Assembly: GCF_032062135.1 (NCBI RefSeq)
Contig: NC_092862.1
Span: forward strand, 68,275,371 to 68,339,370
Length of the DNA: 64,000 bases
Direction of reading: 5' to 3'
DNA from: Pyxicephalus adspersus
Taxonomy: Eukaryota > Chordata > Amphibia > Anura > Pyxicephalidae
The translations under genes were made by a program, and so were the position numbers. The notes beneath the pieces are model-generated. The model was not told where the DNA came from. It was given only the letters and a program-made list of their open reading frames with translations, and did not search any database. Below are positions 32,041 through 46,110 of the stretch, piece after piece; position 1 is the first letter of the stretch; each line of letters opens with the position of its first letter.

Positions 32041-35000
32041 ACACCCACAGCCTTCTTCATCATTCAGTATTTTTAAGGCCACATTATGACTGTATTTCTA
32101 CCAGTGTTGGAGATATCTCAAGGTAATTTACTAAATAATTTTAAATCATCAGTGAATGCCTTTAATTCCAAATTCTAAATTATTCCAAACCGAACCTTGG
32201 GAAGCACCACCACTAACAAACTTACACCATTCAGATTACATTCAGAGTGAGAAACATTAAACATTACTAAATGAGTGCAGTCTTTAGGCCATTGATCCAT
32301 TAGGCTGACCATTTATTGACTAGGTTTTCTCTGTCAATGAAGCTTAACCTACACATTATCCATCTGTGTCAAAAGACATTTGTCAATGGGCTTTTATTCA
32401 CCTTAAATATTTTTTTTAAACATACAGGTATATGGAAATGCAAAGTGTGCTTAAAGCGGGTCAAATACAGGCTAGAAGATGACCAACTTCCGGCCAGTTA
32501 CCTGTCATTGGTTTCTAAATAATCTCATAAGCACCTCAAATTGATGCCGAAATAATGTCAACATAGACCCTATGTTGCTCTAGGTGCTATACCAATAGCA
32601 ATCTCATTATTGATTCCTTACTCTTTCAGAAAGTTAGATTTCTTTAACAGCATGTGTCCCTCATAATTCCTTGCTATCCTATTCATTATTTAAAAGAATA
32701 CTTTTGTATGTGTTCCCTTATCAATACCCAAAAATGTCTTGCCAGACAGGAATTTCAAGTCAGGAGTTCCTGGTAAAGACTTTGATCTGTTTTTTAGGTA
32801 TGAGTGGCATGTGTGATTTGTACTAATCTATTACCAAACCAATTTTAAAAAATTAAATCCATAGTTCTTAATAGCAGAGCTCAGATAAGTGTGCTTTTTT
32901 TGTCTTTGTGCTTTTTCACATTTATTTTGCCTCTGAACCATATGAACTTTAAACCACTTTGGTTTGTTTAAAATTTTGTCAACACTTTCCAAGTATTATA
33001 TATCAGCACCACCATGTTCTTTATATTTACAAAGCTGAAAAAGATAATAAATAGGTTTTTATTCTCATTGTCTCCTAAGAAAATAGAACAACTCAGTATT
33101 GAAAGTTTTAGAGGGAATTTATGTCTAAAACTTTAATACAATACCTATACTATGTTTTTGAGGATCGTTCTTACACTATTTAGCAATTTGATTATTTTTA
33201 ACATTTTTTTTCTTTAATTGAAGTAAACCACAGTGCCTAATGAATAATTTGGGTAATGTATTTCCATAAAATAGTTTTGGACGATTGGAATACTTCCTTT
33301 TATGCTCTTTTCTTTTACGGACTATTTTCCTTTCAATGTATATGTCAGAGGGGGCATCTTATCTTAGGGAATATGCTGTATTAAAATTAGGTGATTTAGT
33401 GTTTTTTTTTTTTTTTATATTAATTTATTGATAACTATAATAGTATAACATTACTCTGCTTTCCTTGTAATCTTTTAAGCCCATCATGTGTAGGAGTGTG
33501 TGCTTCCCAAAGAATGCATTCTGGTGTAGTATGTTCAAGCAGGGCGTATTAGGCAGCCCTCTATACAATAAAAAGTAAGGTACAATTTGACATTTTTAGC
33601 AGCGCATGTTCGTTTCGGAAGTGCATTGGGATGCCATTTGTCAACAGCACACCAATGCACATAACGTGTTACAATAACACATGGGTTTACTGTATGTTAT
33701 AGAAAAAAATTGCTGTGAATAAGCCATTGGTGTTTGGAGTACATTAGCTGACCCATACAGAATGACACACTTCAATGGCCAATGATGCAGATTATCACAT
33801 TTATAACACGTTACTGTAACACAAATGGGGTAAATAGGATCTTATGCAAATATTCAATTAAATTAACATCAGCTTAAATTACTTTTTTTACATTTTATTT
33901 CACCTTTGCAGGACTGGGTGGGGATGGGGGGTGTTATAGGCAAGCAACGTTTGTTACCTGAAAACCTTGCCTGCTGGGCGCCTTCCCCTCACTCACCATT
34001 CTGAAAGAAGCTGCCGGAGAACTAAGGATTTCAGAAGCTCCCCAAATCCAATAGTAAATAGCTATAGGCTTTTATGTTATTCAGAGAGGAAAACATTAAA
34101 AAGTGGAAATGTGGGAGGAGGCAGGCAATGTTTTGGTACCTGCAAGCATTGCTTTGACTGCATGCCATCCTCCCACACACAGACACACATTTCCACCTTT
34201 TAATGCTGTCCTCTCTGGGTAGCATCAGCCAATGGCTTCATACTATTAGATTTGAGGAGCTTTTGAAATTCTTAGTTCTCAGCCAGCTTAGTGTGTTCAA
34301 TGCTTTTATAAAACTAGCATATCCACATTAATCCAAATTAATATGTTTGTATTAATAATTTGAGAATACTAAACAAACGCCAAAGCTCAAGCCCCTGAGA
34401 GACTGCAATATAAATAGTGAATGGACACAAATAAGTCATGGCAAGGTGTCTTACTGAAGTACAGTAGACATTTGAATGATTTACTTTCCAAATTATTACT
34501 AAAACCTAAATTACATTTTGAGCATGTTTTTTTTAATTTTGTCAATGATAAGAAGCACATTTTATCTACCTAATTGGCTAAATAATTCAAATGGACTCCT
34601 GTGTTAAATTTTCCACTGTAAAATTATGATATTCTATTTCACCAATTAACAGTTCAATCTCTTAATGCTATTTTAACACACATAAGCCTGTCTATCTGAT
34701 TACAAATGGACAAAGCAATAAATAGGGTACAATGCTCAATCTTACAATCAATTAACTCACATTCTCACTGAAAGTTAAAAAAAAAAAAACAGCATTTTAG
34801 TTTAAGAAGTTAATCCATATGGAGAACCTTTGGCTAAGCAGACAACATAAGTGTAGCATCCTAATGTTTCTATTTATATTACAGCAAAGTGATTCCATAA
34901 TAATTTGGAAACAAGCCTCATGAAACCCTCAATCCACTATCTCAATGGATGGGCCATGTATATAGGTCATTTCACTAACAGTCCCTTAATATTCAATATA

Positions 35001-35399
35001 ATGCCCCTACCACCGTCATATGTCAATACCAGTCTAAGATAATTTTTTAAGGAAAAGCTTATTTAAGCCAACTTAACTATATGTTTTTGGTAAGTAGAAT
35101 GTAAATGGAGTGCCCATAGAAAAGAGGAAACCCACACAAAGACTGGCATTTGTTTTAGATGTGAAAAAAGAAATTGGTATGTTATACAAAAAAAAAAAAC
35201 AGCATCGTGAAAAGGTATGAATGCTGTTCAACCCTAATTAACTTATCCCCTTTTTTCTTAGCTTTTTAATGATGATGATTGGTATACATTGTTTTTATTT
35301 TCTTTTGTTTATTATTTTTTGTTGCATAAAAAAATATGCAAATTAGCATATTACTGTCCCATCTGATTACATACCTTCATTTTACATGCATGATATTCA
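32041..35399. other. Intergenic, no gene recognised
   Basis: AT-rich sequence without a convincing ORF. The segment at 33,590-33,850 has GTGCATTGGG, GCACACCAATGCAC and paired CGTTAC/GTAACG motifs suggestive of an old palindromic repeat. The segment 34,030-34,240 contains a loose inverted repeat (AAAACATTAAAAAGTGGAAA against TTTCCACCTTTTAATGCTGT). No family could be named. Confidence 0.6.
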
Positions 35400-35990
35400 G
35401 AATTAGGGGTCTCCTTTATTCCATCACATAGGCAAAAAAATATTTTATTGACCAAGAAATCCTCCTTACAAGTAGATTCCAGGTACTGGGTTTAAGGGTT
35501 AAGGGAAGGTAAAGGGTGAAATTATGTTTTTTCCACTTCCATGTTATGGCCCCAACAATGCTCACCGGAATATTCAGACGCTTAGAAATAATTCTGTAAC
35601 CAATGCCATTGGTATGTTTTATAACAATAAGGTTTGTAAAGGTCTTAAGAGAGAGATCTTTGCTTTTACCCATCATGAGCTGTTTCTTGTATGATAAATG
35701 TTTAGGTCATCAATATTGACATCTATTAGTCAATAAACCATGTTAATTTGCAACTAATAGGGGCCAGGATTGATTTGTTAATCTGTACAGATTTAGACAG
35801 TTTTGTTTGGTTTGCTTTCCATACCCAATGGCACCTCCTTTTCTTGTGTTCAATACTTATTAGTTTTGGTTTCTTTGTATGTGTGGATATTACTTGAGTT
35901 GTTAGCAACATCTGGTGTAAATTTTGTGTCACCAGCCCCATTAGAATACATTTTCTGAGAAAAACGTTGATGTTTTCAAAGCTTACTTCT
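35400..35990 (-). mobile_element. Fragment of a Tc1-like transposon (transposase N-terminus)
   Basis: On the minus strand a frame from 35,676 reads MMGKSKDLSLKTFTNLIVIK, then GIGYRIISKRLNI and GAITWKWKKHNFT. This is the first helix-turn-helix of a Tc1-type transposase (MGKSKDLS... GYK.ISK.L...V..II.KWKK). The sequence upstream of the start (35,700-35,990) resembles the untranslated leader of such elements. The rest of the transposase and the other end are missing. Confidence 0.65.
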
Positions 35991-35999
35991 ATATATCAT

Positions 36000-36020
36000 A
36001 TATCTATATATATATATATA

Positions 36021-36061
<41 letters not shown>
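36000..36061. repeat. (TA)n microsatellite
   Basis: About 60 bases of TA with TATC interruptions, next to the Tc1 fragment. Confidence 0.95.
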
Positions 36062-36065
<4 letters not shown>

Positions 36066-37439
36066 CTTCATACCAAAGAAGGGAGAACATGTCTTCTATA
36101 TTACTTAAAGTGAATGTGCTACACTGTACGACTATTTTTATATTGCTTGGTATCCCAGGTATGGCATATGTTGCTCAGAATACTTATCAGAGAAACAAAA
36201 AAAATTAATTTACAGAACCATTTTTTTACAGTCTCTTATGGCTATTTAAAGGTTATTTCTTTTTCCACCTTATCAGACAGTTAAACAAGTACTTAAACAT
36301 GAAGATATTGTTCTTAATTTAATTTGTAAGAATAATCCTCTTGCATGTGTGTCTCTTTAGAATAATAAAATCCTAAATAATTTAAAAGCTTTTTGGAATT
36401 ATTATTTTCAGATTTATTATCTCTGTCAAACTTATCAATATGGTTCTCGAAGGACTTTCAGTCTGTAAAGGATAAATCTGGCATTCCTAATGAGGCTCTG
36501 TGTAGATACTTTTAGCTACACTGTGCCTTCTCCACTATTTTTCCCATGCCTCTCAAAATCGTTTTTACTAAAAATGATTAGTTCTTTTTTATTGGAAGTC
36601 TTATGTCAATTCTATAATCATGCCTTAGGGCAGTTTGGCATTTGAGCACTGTAAAGAAATTGCAAGGAAAAAGAATTGTGCGTATCCCATGTGTGCCTAG
36701 ATGAATAGGATAGATCTTTAAATGTCCTTACCATTTGTCTTCATTCGCCAAAGAGGTTAGGACACATTTTCAATATTCAAAGCACATATCCCCAACTTGC
36801 TTGACTAATAAAACTTAAGAAAAAGTATTTTTTTGTATATTAACAATGTCCAAGAACTCCCTATTAAGTAAGCTGTACTATGCATGCACTAGCTTTTAAC
36901 AGGTGCTTGTAAAGTCTCTTGCAAATTTCTGATATCTACTGAAGCTTGTTAAATTTTTGCAATTTTTCTTGCCAGCTCTTCCTTCGTTAGCTACTGAATG
37001 TAATACTCTGTACAGCAGCTAAAATGTGAAAAGGTAATGTGTACTTCACATAATGGGTGGGAGGGGGTCACAATACACACACACATACATATATATATCT
37101 TACTAAGCAGAGATTTTGTTTAAAATATATCATCATACATCATGTGCCGAACTTGTAATTCATGCTGCATACTTGAATGGACTACGGTAAAACAAATATA
37201 CATCTACTACTTTTTAGTATTTGCTATTTAGTTGCCAGGTCATTTAGATATGTAGGTATTGCCCCCCTCCTGTGCCTATTCTATCTAGTTTCTTACTATG
37301 GCTTCACCATCATTATCTTAGCGATCCTTGGCAATCGGGGCAGATTATTTTTAACAACCCCCTCCTCTATAGAACACAACTATTTTTATAAATACCATGA
37401 ATTGAAACAATAGTAATGGAAAGAAACACTGGAGCTAGT
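36062..37439. other. Intergenic, no gene recognised
   Basis: AT-rich unique-looking sequence. The 78-codon open frame at 37177-37413 has no recognisable domain and is judged random. Confidence 0.6.
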
Positions 37440-37865
37440 GTCCCCCACATGTCCCCCTTGTGATAACAAGTGTAGTGTGCCCTTACATTAATTATTAGTG
37501 GGGGATTGCCACCCTAAATAGGTTGTAAGTGAAAATTTGCCACCTGACATCAGTCCCCAGTGGTCAGCTTTCACCTTACATTGGTGGTCAGAAGAATGCT
37601 GTTCTTCATTAATGATCAATGAGGAAGTGTCCCTTATATCAGTGGTCAATGAAGAAGTGCTGTCATTGGTCACGGTATTGTAGTTTCACTGATGGACGGT
37701 GTAGTGCAGCCATACATTGGTGTTTATTTGTGGTGTCCCCTTGGCAAGTCACCCAACTCCATTGGTAGTCAGTAGTTTTATATTAAGTGTTGAGGGTTGT
37801 CCCTTTAAATTGACCCAAGTGCCCATCCACATTGGTGGTCAATGGTATCAATAGTTACAGGAGAT
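37440..37865. repeat. Degenerate minisatellite (ACATTGGTGGTCA-type unit)
   Basis: The phrase TTACATTGGTGGTCA and variants (CATCAGTCCCCAGTGGTCA, TATCAGTGGTCAATGAAGAA, CATTGGTAGTCAGTAG, CACATTGGTGGTCAATGG) recur at irregular spacing of roughly 50-70 bases, each followed by a GTGTCCC or GTGCCC-like block. It is an old, diverged tandem array. Confidence 0.7.
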
Positions 37866-39273
37866 CCTGCTACCCAAAGTACCTGGAAACTTGATATGTT
37901 CTATATACATTTAGGAAAAGCAAACTATGTATACTGTGCATTAATTAATGGAAATATTTTTTTAATATGCCATGTGCAAAAACCTCTTTAGGAAATAACA
38001 GAGGAGGGGTGTATGTGTTTTAATTATTAATGACGATCTGTGTATATAATTATCTATGTTTATATATTTATTGTTTTTGATGTAATCAGCATCTTGGCAA
38101 ACTTCTCACATCTGCTGAGGAACAAATTAATTTTTGTCTCACAACACTCCATACGTTATGCTTTTAAGTCTCATTTGTTTAACTGACATAAATAGTCACA
38201 TTCTGTAGTTCTGGTAGTTGAAAAGAGGAAAATGTATCTCCACGGTTCTACCTGTGATAAATATGTAAGAGACAAAGGCACTCAATAATTCATTATTCTT
38301 ACTCAGACTTGTTCTAGTGACACATATTATTCCAAAGACTGAGACAGCTACTGGAACTGTAAGCTTCATTCCTTAGAGACAGAGAAAGCCTAATGGATTA
38401 TGTGGAGAACTTGCCTTCCATCCAGGCCACGAAACAAATGTTTTGTATGGATTTTTTTCTTTTACAAAACAAAACCAGAAATACATTCTGTGCAAGAATA
38501 CAAACTGTTTTGGCCAAGGAATGTCGCCTAGATAGTGCATTATCATTGCAGTTACCGTTTTTTTTTTGTTTTGTTTTTTACAAAAAGTCTAATTATTTTG
38601 TGTAGGAACACTTTCCTTGTTCTTGACCCAAAAGAATACATTTAAGAGATGAATATACATAAAAAAGGGTTCATAATGACTGTGTAACTGCGAATCATCC
38701 CGTGACATAGGTAATAGGTCAGCTAATAAAAAGCTGGTCCATAGTGCAGTCTTAGTAGCTGTGGTGAGTCCCATTGGGTTATGGCACTGAAACTGCTCAC
38801 CAGCAGTGACATTTTGATCCCGCACTAAAAGTCATGATATTAAACCAATCAGTTCATGAACATGTAATCGTAGTACAAATTGGAATATAATAATTGGGAT
38901 TTAAAGGGAAATATCATAACACCATCTCTATCATTATCAAGATTACCTTGAAGCTTCAGCAGTTTAGTTTATGCACCCCTGCTCACCCATCCCCAGAATC
39001 AGGTCACTGATCTTGATACTAGTCCATATCTTCAAGGCGCTCTAGTGGTGACCTAAAACAAATTCTCCAAATAAGCCTCTACTGAATGACTGGTAATCAA
39101 ATTACCAATCTGAGAAAATTTGGATTTTATGGCTCAATTAACACAAACATTGTCTTTTTGTTTTAATTACGAATGGGAACTTCTGTTGTTACTGTGGAAG
39201 AGGGTAGGTTAGTTTATTTTGCCCTAATTATTGGTTATCATATGTTTCTATAAACCCATCAGATTATTGTATA
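37866..39273. other. Intergenic, no gene recognised
   Basis: AT-rich sequence with no supported element or exon. Confidence 0.6.
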
Positions 39274-39718
39274 CAGGTAATCGCTGAGTTAAGGACATAA
39301 AGACAACTTCTAGGTATGAACACAGCTTTTTTTGCTCGTCCTGTGCAGGGAGGAGGCTTGATGGGGGAGGGACAGTTCACTTGCAGAAGAAGCTTTTTGC
39401 TGTTCTGCAAGCTCTTGTAACTCTTTAATGACCAAGACAAACTCTGCAAACTTGTTTTTTTTTGCAAATCACAGATTGCTGCAGAAGTTAATGAATGCTT
39501 AGGCTCCATAAAGTTTTTTTTTTTTTGCTTTGTTTGTGATTAGCTCACAGTGAGTATTTTATACAGTAACTGACACCACACTGCCTAGTAATATGTTGAG
39601 ACAAACATCTGTCCTAATTGCATTTATTAAAATTATGTACCTGTTCCAACTTACATACAAATTCAACTTAAGAACAAACCTACTGTCCCTATCTTGTATG
39701 TAACCTGGGGAATACCTG
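39274..39718. repeat. MITE with CAGGTAATC ends and TATA target duplication
   Basis: The left end CAGGTAATCGCTGAGTTA and the right end read backwards, CAGGTATTCCCCAGGTTA, are inverted copies. TATA flanks both sides (39270-39273 and 39719-39722). The size is 445 bases. The CAGG termini and the TA-type target suggest a pogo/Tigger-like member of the mariner superfamily, which is inference. Confidence 0.7.
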
Positions 39719-40859
39719 TATAGGATATAAAATCCCTCAGTATATTTTATTGGTAAATAAATAAAATAAATACACACTTCTCCCACCACATTTTTGCAAG
39801 ATTGCTTTTACTGCCCTTTAAAGATAAATTAGACACTTTTTGTGCACACTAATCCACAATATTTCAGAAATTGTGACAATAAACATACATTTTTCTATCC
39901 TTATTATAAACAAGTGCAGTTACATGTTGGTATGGTATGGCTGCTGAAACATACTTTTCTTTGTTTTATTGTCATTTAGTACAAACACTTTTCCTGTTTC
40001 ACATTTGGTATAAAAATGAAATGCCTGTCTTGCAGTTTAAGGCTTGTTATGGCAGGCAAAGAACAAATTGTAAAGTAGAGGAACCCATAGCAACTTAATT
40101 CCCTTTTTACCTGATCTGACAGCAACTCAAATTTTACAAATTATTTTACATTGTGTCCCAGCTGTTCTGTTTGCCCCAGCTTTGCTGGAAAAAGTATTCA
40201 CATTTTTGTAAGTCATAAAAATTCTTGAGAAATAATTTGTGGTTTTGTTTCCTACTTGTTTACTGTAGACGTATATACAATATTGAAGGATGATTTAATA
40301 AAGGTTACCAACATGTGCTCTGAACTTTGACATGTAGTTAGTTAGTTAGTTAGTTTTATCTTGCTTATTATGTTATTATTATCTTATTAAATTATAAGTA
40401 TTGGGTATATGTAATGCTTGTAGTGACTAATTGAATGTTTGTGGTCAGCGTGTGACATCTGAAGGAACTTCTCTCTCAAGATGTTGCCTTTCTTTGATGT
40501 CCATTTTGCCAATGAAGATATGTTCTCTAGGACAAAGGACAAATCCTTCCCCAATACTTTACATACACTCAACATACACTGACAACTTTTGCTCCCGTGA
40601 TTTTCCGTCCTCCAGCATGATTTTTCCTTGTTCTTCTCTTGCTCTGACAACTCACAATGATACATCTTTGAACCATTCTGAATCATCACAGCTCTCATCA
40701 GCTATTCTACCACACTGACAGATACGTTTCCATACCTTTTCCTGCTGTAGCAGCTTTCCATGCTCCTCTTCTCTATCCCTCCAACAGAGGAAGGAAAGTG
40801 CCAAAGAAGCTAGTATACTGGAAGCTCATATACTTCTCTTAACTTGTATTCACTCCTGC
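39719..40859. other. Intergenic, no gene recognised
   Basis: AT-rich sequence with a short (TTAG)n run near 40,335-40,355. The open frames near 40,390-40,720 on both strands lack recognisable domains. Confidence 0.6.
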
Positions 40860-41540
40860 AGCAACACCACAACTCCCTACTCACTAACCCCCTCTACTAC
40901 TGCACCTTCAGGCAAGCTTTGCTGAACTGCACAGAAGCCTGACTCATGTCTTCCCTTAATGCCTGCCTCATTACATTCTGTGTGCATCTATGTCTTCCCA
41001 GCTGCTTTACCATCACCCTATGGTGGAATCCATCAACAGCAACCTATTTCTACCCTATCTCTTCTTAGCTGCCTTAACCACCCACTGACACCCATCATTT
41101 CCTAAATGCCTCGCTCATCACCCTCAGTGGTGTTCATCCCTCCCTACCATCTTATCCCCATTTGCTATTATATATCATTCCTCAACCTCCTCACAGGCCC
41201 CTCCTCTGGCATCCGTTGCTCCTTACTCATATTACCCCTTATTGGTATCTTATCATGGCAGCTTCACACCCTTCTTTAACATCCTTCACTCTAAAACCAC
41301 CTCCCCACTCTCATGACACCTTACCCTTAGTTGCCTCATTGCCACTGACACCCATTGCCATCTGTCCAACTCACCCATCCACTGCGGTAACCCAACCTGC
41401 CTCACCCCCAACTGCCTGACCACCCCTATTCAGTGACATCAGTTCTTCCCTTACCACCTCCCCCCTTTCTGCTGACATCCATTCCCATCCATAGCCACTG
41501 AATACCCTTCCCACTGAAATGCGTCCCTTCCAGACTTACT
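40860..41540. repeat. C-rich degenerate tandem-like region
   Basis: This strongly C-biased strand has recurring CTGACACCCATT, CATCACCCT and CACCCATCC phrases (for example near 41,085, 41,346 and 41,472). It appears to be a decayed minisatellite. The 85-codon open frame at 41162-41419 is a by-product of the composition. Confidence 0.5.
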
Positions 41541-44517
41541 AGTTTAAACTAAAATAGAGAGTAAAGAGTGCTTTGAGAATGGTCTGTTTTCTGAAAGAGG
41601 GGTCGTATGCATGTTCATAGATCTACAACACTGATGTATATAATTCAGTGTAATATACATAATTAAGTGCAAATAATTAACTAGCACTATATGAAATCAA
41701 TCAGTGCTACAAAATAACCAATACTTAATCAGCATATGGAAGGTGTTTGAGATAAAAAAGGTGATGATGTAGAAAAACTACTTCTAAACACGTTCCTTTC
41801 AAGTACAGTAGGTCATGATTTCATATTTGGACTGCTAGTCTATTTTCCTAAAAAACATCATTTTTCATTATTTGTACATATCAGTCAATACATTACCATT
41901 TTGTCCTTGCTATAGAGCAATGAATATCTCAATTATCCATTACTTCTCTGGTATTACATATCTGTAGCATTTTGGGATTCCAGTCCTTGTACATGACATG
42001 ATTGGGTCATTGGTAGCTGAGTGTGAATGATTCAGCCGCCAAAACCTCTGTAGGTTAAAAGAGCTTATTTTTCTTCTAAATGCACTATGCTTTCTCATGC
42101 AGCTCAAAATATGCTGTCATAATGTTATTCTTCTGTGTTTGCAACAGTTCAGGACTTATTAATTTGGTAGACCATATCAAGAGAATCTTTTTTTGTCTCA
42201 AACGCTTTTGTATTTACCATATCAGTCTTTTATAGAGTAGTAGTTCTTTATGCATTTTTCATACCAGAATCGGTTTAGTATTCCTGTGAGTAATAAATAG
42301 CAGCCTTACAGCTTTTCAGCATTGTTTTTATTCTTTGGTTAACACTTTAATACCACCCAGTGGCACAAACCTTTTGTCGTAGGTTCATTTATGGGAGCAG
42401 AAATGTACCAATACCAATGAATTATATTTGTGTGCCCCACTTTTTTTTTTTTGTGGATTATTGTAACAGTTCTCCTATGGTGGTTGCTTGAGTATTCTTA
42501 CTTTCCTTGCTTGTCCAAGTAAAGCACAATAGTTATGTGTATTTACCATCACCAGCTGAAGACAAATACAGTTCTAGTTTTTGTTCCATTCTCTTCCTGT
42601 TTTACAGAAATTTTCAGCATATATCAAAGGTTTTAGAGATTTGAACTTCTCCATGCCTATCTGGATAGGTTTTTCTATCCGTAAAATGTCTTTTCTAGTG
42701 AATGACATAATCTTCTTAGATAAAATTTCAGTTGTTTTAAGCTTGCAGATGTCTGAGTACAGATTAAAGACCACCCCTGATGTATTGTATGTACTGCAGG
42801 TTACTGCCCAGGTCCGATTTAAACTACACTTGTTGTAGGTCTTTTTTTTTTCTATGAAATGTATAATGCTCATTTATATTTGTTTTTACTATACAATTTT
42901 TGACAAATATTTATATGTGAAAAAGAATTCCCAGAACTATGACTGACAAAGTGACATCCCACCAGACATTGCTCCCCTTTAGTGTGGATTCAAATGGTTA
43001 GATGCGTATGCAGTGGGCATGACAATGTGCATTTGTGAAAGGTTTCATATATTTTGCTTTGCACACTAAACAGCAGTGCTTAAAGTATTAAAGAAACATA
43101 TTCATAGAAAAGAATGCAATTTCAGCTTGACATGGATTTCATACAGAGAAATCCATGGATTGTGCTGCATCAGAAATGACAAGTGTGAATAGGCCCATAG
43201 GGCTTGTCTCCACTGCTTTAGGCAAACTTCAAAAACTCAAGAAACACAGTGCCAAAGCTTTCCATTAAAAACATTTGGGCAGTCTCAAAGGATGCGAAGG
43301 ATGCATCAGTTTCTCTCAATTCCAACATAGCATGCTGCATTGGAATGGAAGCAAAAGTATCCTGGTGCGCCATTGAGCTCATTGCATTAACACATTCTCA
43401 ACGCAGGTTGTGTTTTGGGCTCGTTGTAGCAGAAAGCTTGTTTTACAAATTGTTTATTTCTTAAAAACATTTATGTATGGTCTTCCATGTACAATCTGAC
43501 TTATATGTCTTATTTATTTTTGCTTTATGGCACATCCTAAAATATGAACAGTTTTCCCAGTTAACCCATTTCTTTACACAAGTCCCTGTTACTGTGTGTT
43601 GTGCTGAGAACATGAAATGTGCATTAACTGGAGTGTGTTAAGGTAGCCCATTTTGAATGGGCTGGCAGTGCCACAAACAAAAATGAACATGCAGAATTTT
43701 GCAATGCAGAGCACCACAATGCACGTTAGTGTGTTAATGGTATTAATATTTTACTGCTCAATTGCATTCCAATATTTACCTGGAGTTCAGCTTTAAATAG
43801 AGTTTGTATACATGTTTTTCCAGGTACAAATAAGCTATTGTGTATGAATATTATGCAGTGAATTCAGTCAGTCTATTATCCTTTTTTCCCCTTGCCACCT
43901 GTTGTAAAAAGCCTATTGTTTAAAAAAAAAAAACTCAAGCTGAAATGTGAATGAGTGAGAGGAACATTTTATTGGATGGTTCCATATGAGGTTTCAATCA
44001 GACAATGTAACCCTCATGGTAGGCAGGTAATGCTGTGGTGTCTCTATAGATAACCCATAGTGTGCTCAGAATCTTTTATCATGAATTAAATGTTTATTTT
44101 TACTTCCAAGTTTGACTTGATATAGTTCAATAACAGGTAGAAAACATCAGTTTAAAAACACTTAACTTAGTATTTTCTTGCTGTGTATTACATTAAAGAC
44201 AATGAGAATGCATTAAAATAAATGTCAACATGCATTCCAACACTAATCAAAATATGTTTTAAAATGTGCATTAATATACATATAATGTGTCCTGGATGTG
44301 TCATGCATTTACATTTATTGTAATAAAAATGCGCAAAATCACAAAATGAGCAAAGGTGTAAATGAGCCCTGAACACTCCGTACCCTCTTCCCCCTAGAAA
44401 AAGCCACATATGACAATAAGAAATCAGTATTGGACCATTACACTCATCAATATAAGTACACGTTACACAATATGTTCAAAAAGCATGAACATACCTACAA
44501 TCATTAAGGCTACGTAC
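41541..44517. other. Intergenic, no gene recognised
   Basis: No supported exon. A sequence GGAGTTCAGCTTTAAA near 43,782 resembles the end of the TTAAAG...GAACTC repeats seen at 55078-55560. The region 43,550-44,370 has scattered GTGCATTA/TAATGCAC-like inverted motifs that may be old palindromic repeats. Confidence 0.55.
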
Positions 44518-44732
44518 ACACGTGCAATGGTTCTCGTCCGATAATCAGCTAAGGGCTGACATCAGACGAAAATCTAGTGTGTGTACAACGCTCGTCATCT
44601 GACCAACCGTCCTGGCCAATCCATGGACGAGGGTCCATCGTTCTCCCCCCTCACCTCTCCATAGAGCAGAACAGTGCAGTATGTTGTTAAAGATCTTTTT
44701 CCAACGACAATGTTGCACGTGTGTATGTAGCC
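44518..44732. repeat. PIF/Harbinger-type MITE (short copy)
   Basis: The ends GGCTACGTACACACGTGCAA and TTGCACGTGTGTATGTAGCC are inverted copies 215 bases apart, flanked by TAA and TAC. It is the same family as 6915-7336 and 16139-16469. Confidence 0.78.
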
Positions 44733-44964
44733 TACAGTCTACACTGCTAGGACAGCTTACTAAATGTTTCTCAGTGCGTGGAGGCAGGTCTGGGAATTAA
44801 GACAATACTGAGGTTTGTTTTCAGCCCTTCTGGCTTTTTTTAGTTTTTGGTAGTGTATGGTCTGTCTCTGTACCTTTGAAGATATTTCTTTTCATATCAA
44901 GCTCCAGGGACGCAGCAGGGAGCTATTGGAAATCTCCAAAAGTGATGGGTACTCATCCCTTAGA

Positions 44965-45291
44965 CTGGCCATTCTCATCCAGGATTCTGCTGAACCCTAG
45001 CGTTCTTCCAGTGTTTAGTGTTTCTTTGAGCCTAGGCTGACCAACCCCTCTATCTGATGGTGCCTGCATTGTTCCATGTTCAACGTCATTTGGCAAAGGC
45101 AGTAGGATGACCAGTGACCTTTTAGCTATGTGTGGCAATTCAACTAACACGGTAAAGGTCGCTCTTTCCTAATTATAATTGTAATGGGAATAATCTTCCC
45201 ACTCATAAATAAGTTTGTTTAATCAGCGGTTGCCTAGGGGCCAAAATTTATTTTAAGGGTTCCCCTTTGGTAAAAAGGTTGAGAAAGGCTG
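44965..45291. mobile_element. hAT-type non-autonomous element
   Basis: The left end CTGGCCATTCTCATCCAGG and the right end read backwards, CAGCCTTTCTCAACCTTTTT, form diverged inverted repeats leading to TGAACCCT and GGAACCCTT. The flanking octamers CCCTTAGA and GTCTTAGA overlap the element edge by one base and agree at six of eight positions, fitting an aged 8-bp hAT duplication. Confidence 0.65.
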
Positions 45292-46110
45292 TCTTAGATA
45301 GTTGTCCCAGGGTTAAGTATCCCCATTAGAAGATTACCTTTCAGCAATTGTTCTCGGGACACCTCAAATGTTGTACAGTTCATCACTTTCTGTTTCAATG
45401 ACAATAGATACACATAAGTACATATTGTACAAATAGAGGGTTAAATATCTCCAAGGAAGACACAAACACCCATAAAACCTAACACTGGGTCTAACAGCCT
45501 CTTTATTGGGTCCTCATTACAAGTGACCCAAGTGACCTTTTTGAGGCAGGGTAATGTGTTTGGTATATCCCTGGTAGACTGGTATGGTATGCTTAAGCTT
45601 AGAATGTTCTGGCATGTCCCTTGCACAGTGTTCCTAATGTCTATAATGTTTCCGGCATCGAATACCTTATGGCCATCATGGCTCTAAAAAAACAAAAAAC
45701 CTCTGTAGACAAAATGCTTCTGTGTTAAAAACTTCCAAGGTGAGCTGGTATTTCAGGGGAACATCAATATACTTAACATGTTACTAGCAAAATGGGCAAT
45801 ACCGGCATGTCAGTGTGACCTACAAGCGCTATATGCCCCTAGTAGGGTATCCAGTACTTCATGTTCCTTCCTATTTCAGAACCCCTTGAACTGCACCTTT
45901 TTTAAATACATACCTACAGCAGCTTCTAAGCTCAATATGTCAACATGCCGAACAGTTCCTAGAAGCTTAACCTTTAGGTCCATAGTCATGGTGGGCTACC
46001 TCCCAGACAAACAGAACTGTGCGGAAGGAGGGAGAGGGCAGGGGTGGTTTTAACACTGCCAAGTAGTGTCAGAATGGCCTGGCGTTGCAGTGTACCTGCT
46101 AGGTTTAGAG
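45292..46110. other. Intergenic, no gene recognised
   Basis: No recognisable repeat or exon. The 91-codon open frame at 45778-46053 has no known domain. Confidence 0.55.

Noticed and set aside
37177..37413. 78-codon hydrophobic open frame
   Set aside because: No recognisable receptor or membrane-protein motif. AT-rich DNA often gives Leu/Ile/Phe-rich random frames.
41162..41419. 85-codon Pro/Thr/His-rich open frame
   Set aside because: It follows from the C-rich degenerate repeat composition and has no start context, splice sites or homology that I recognise.
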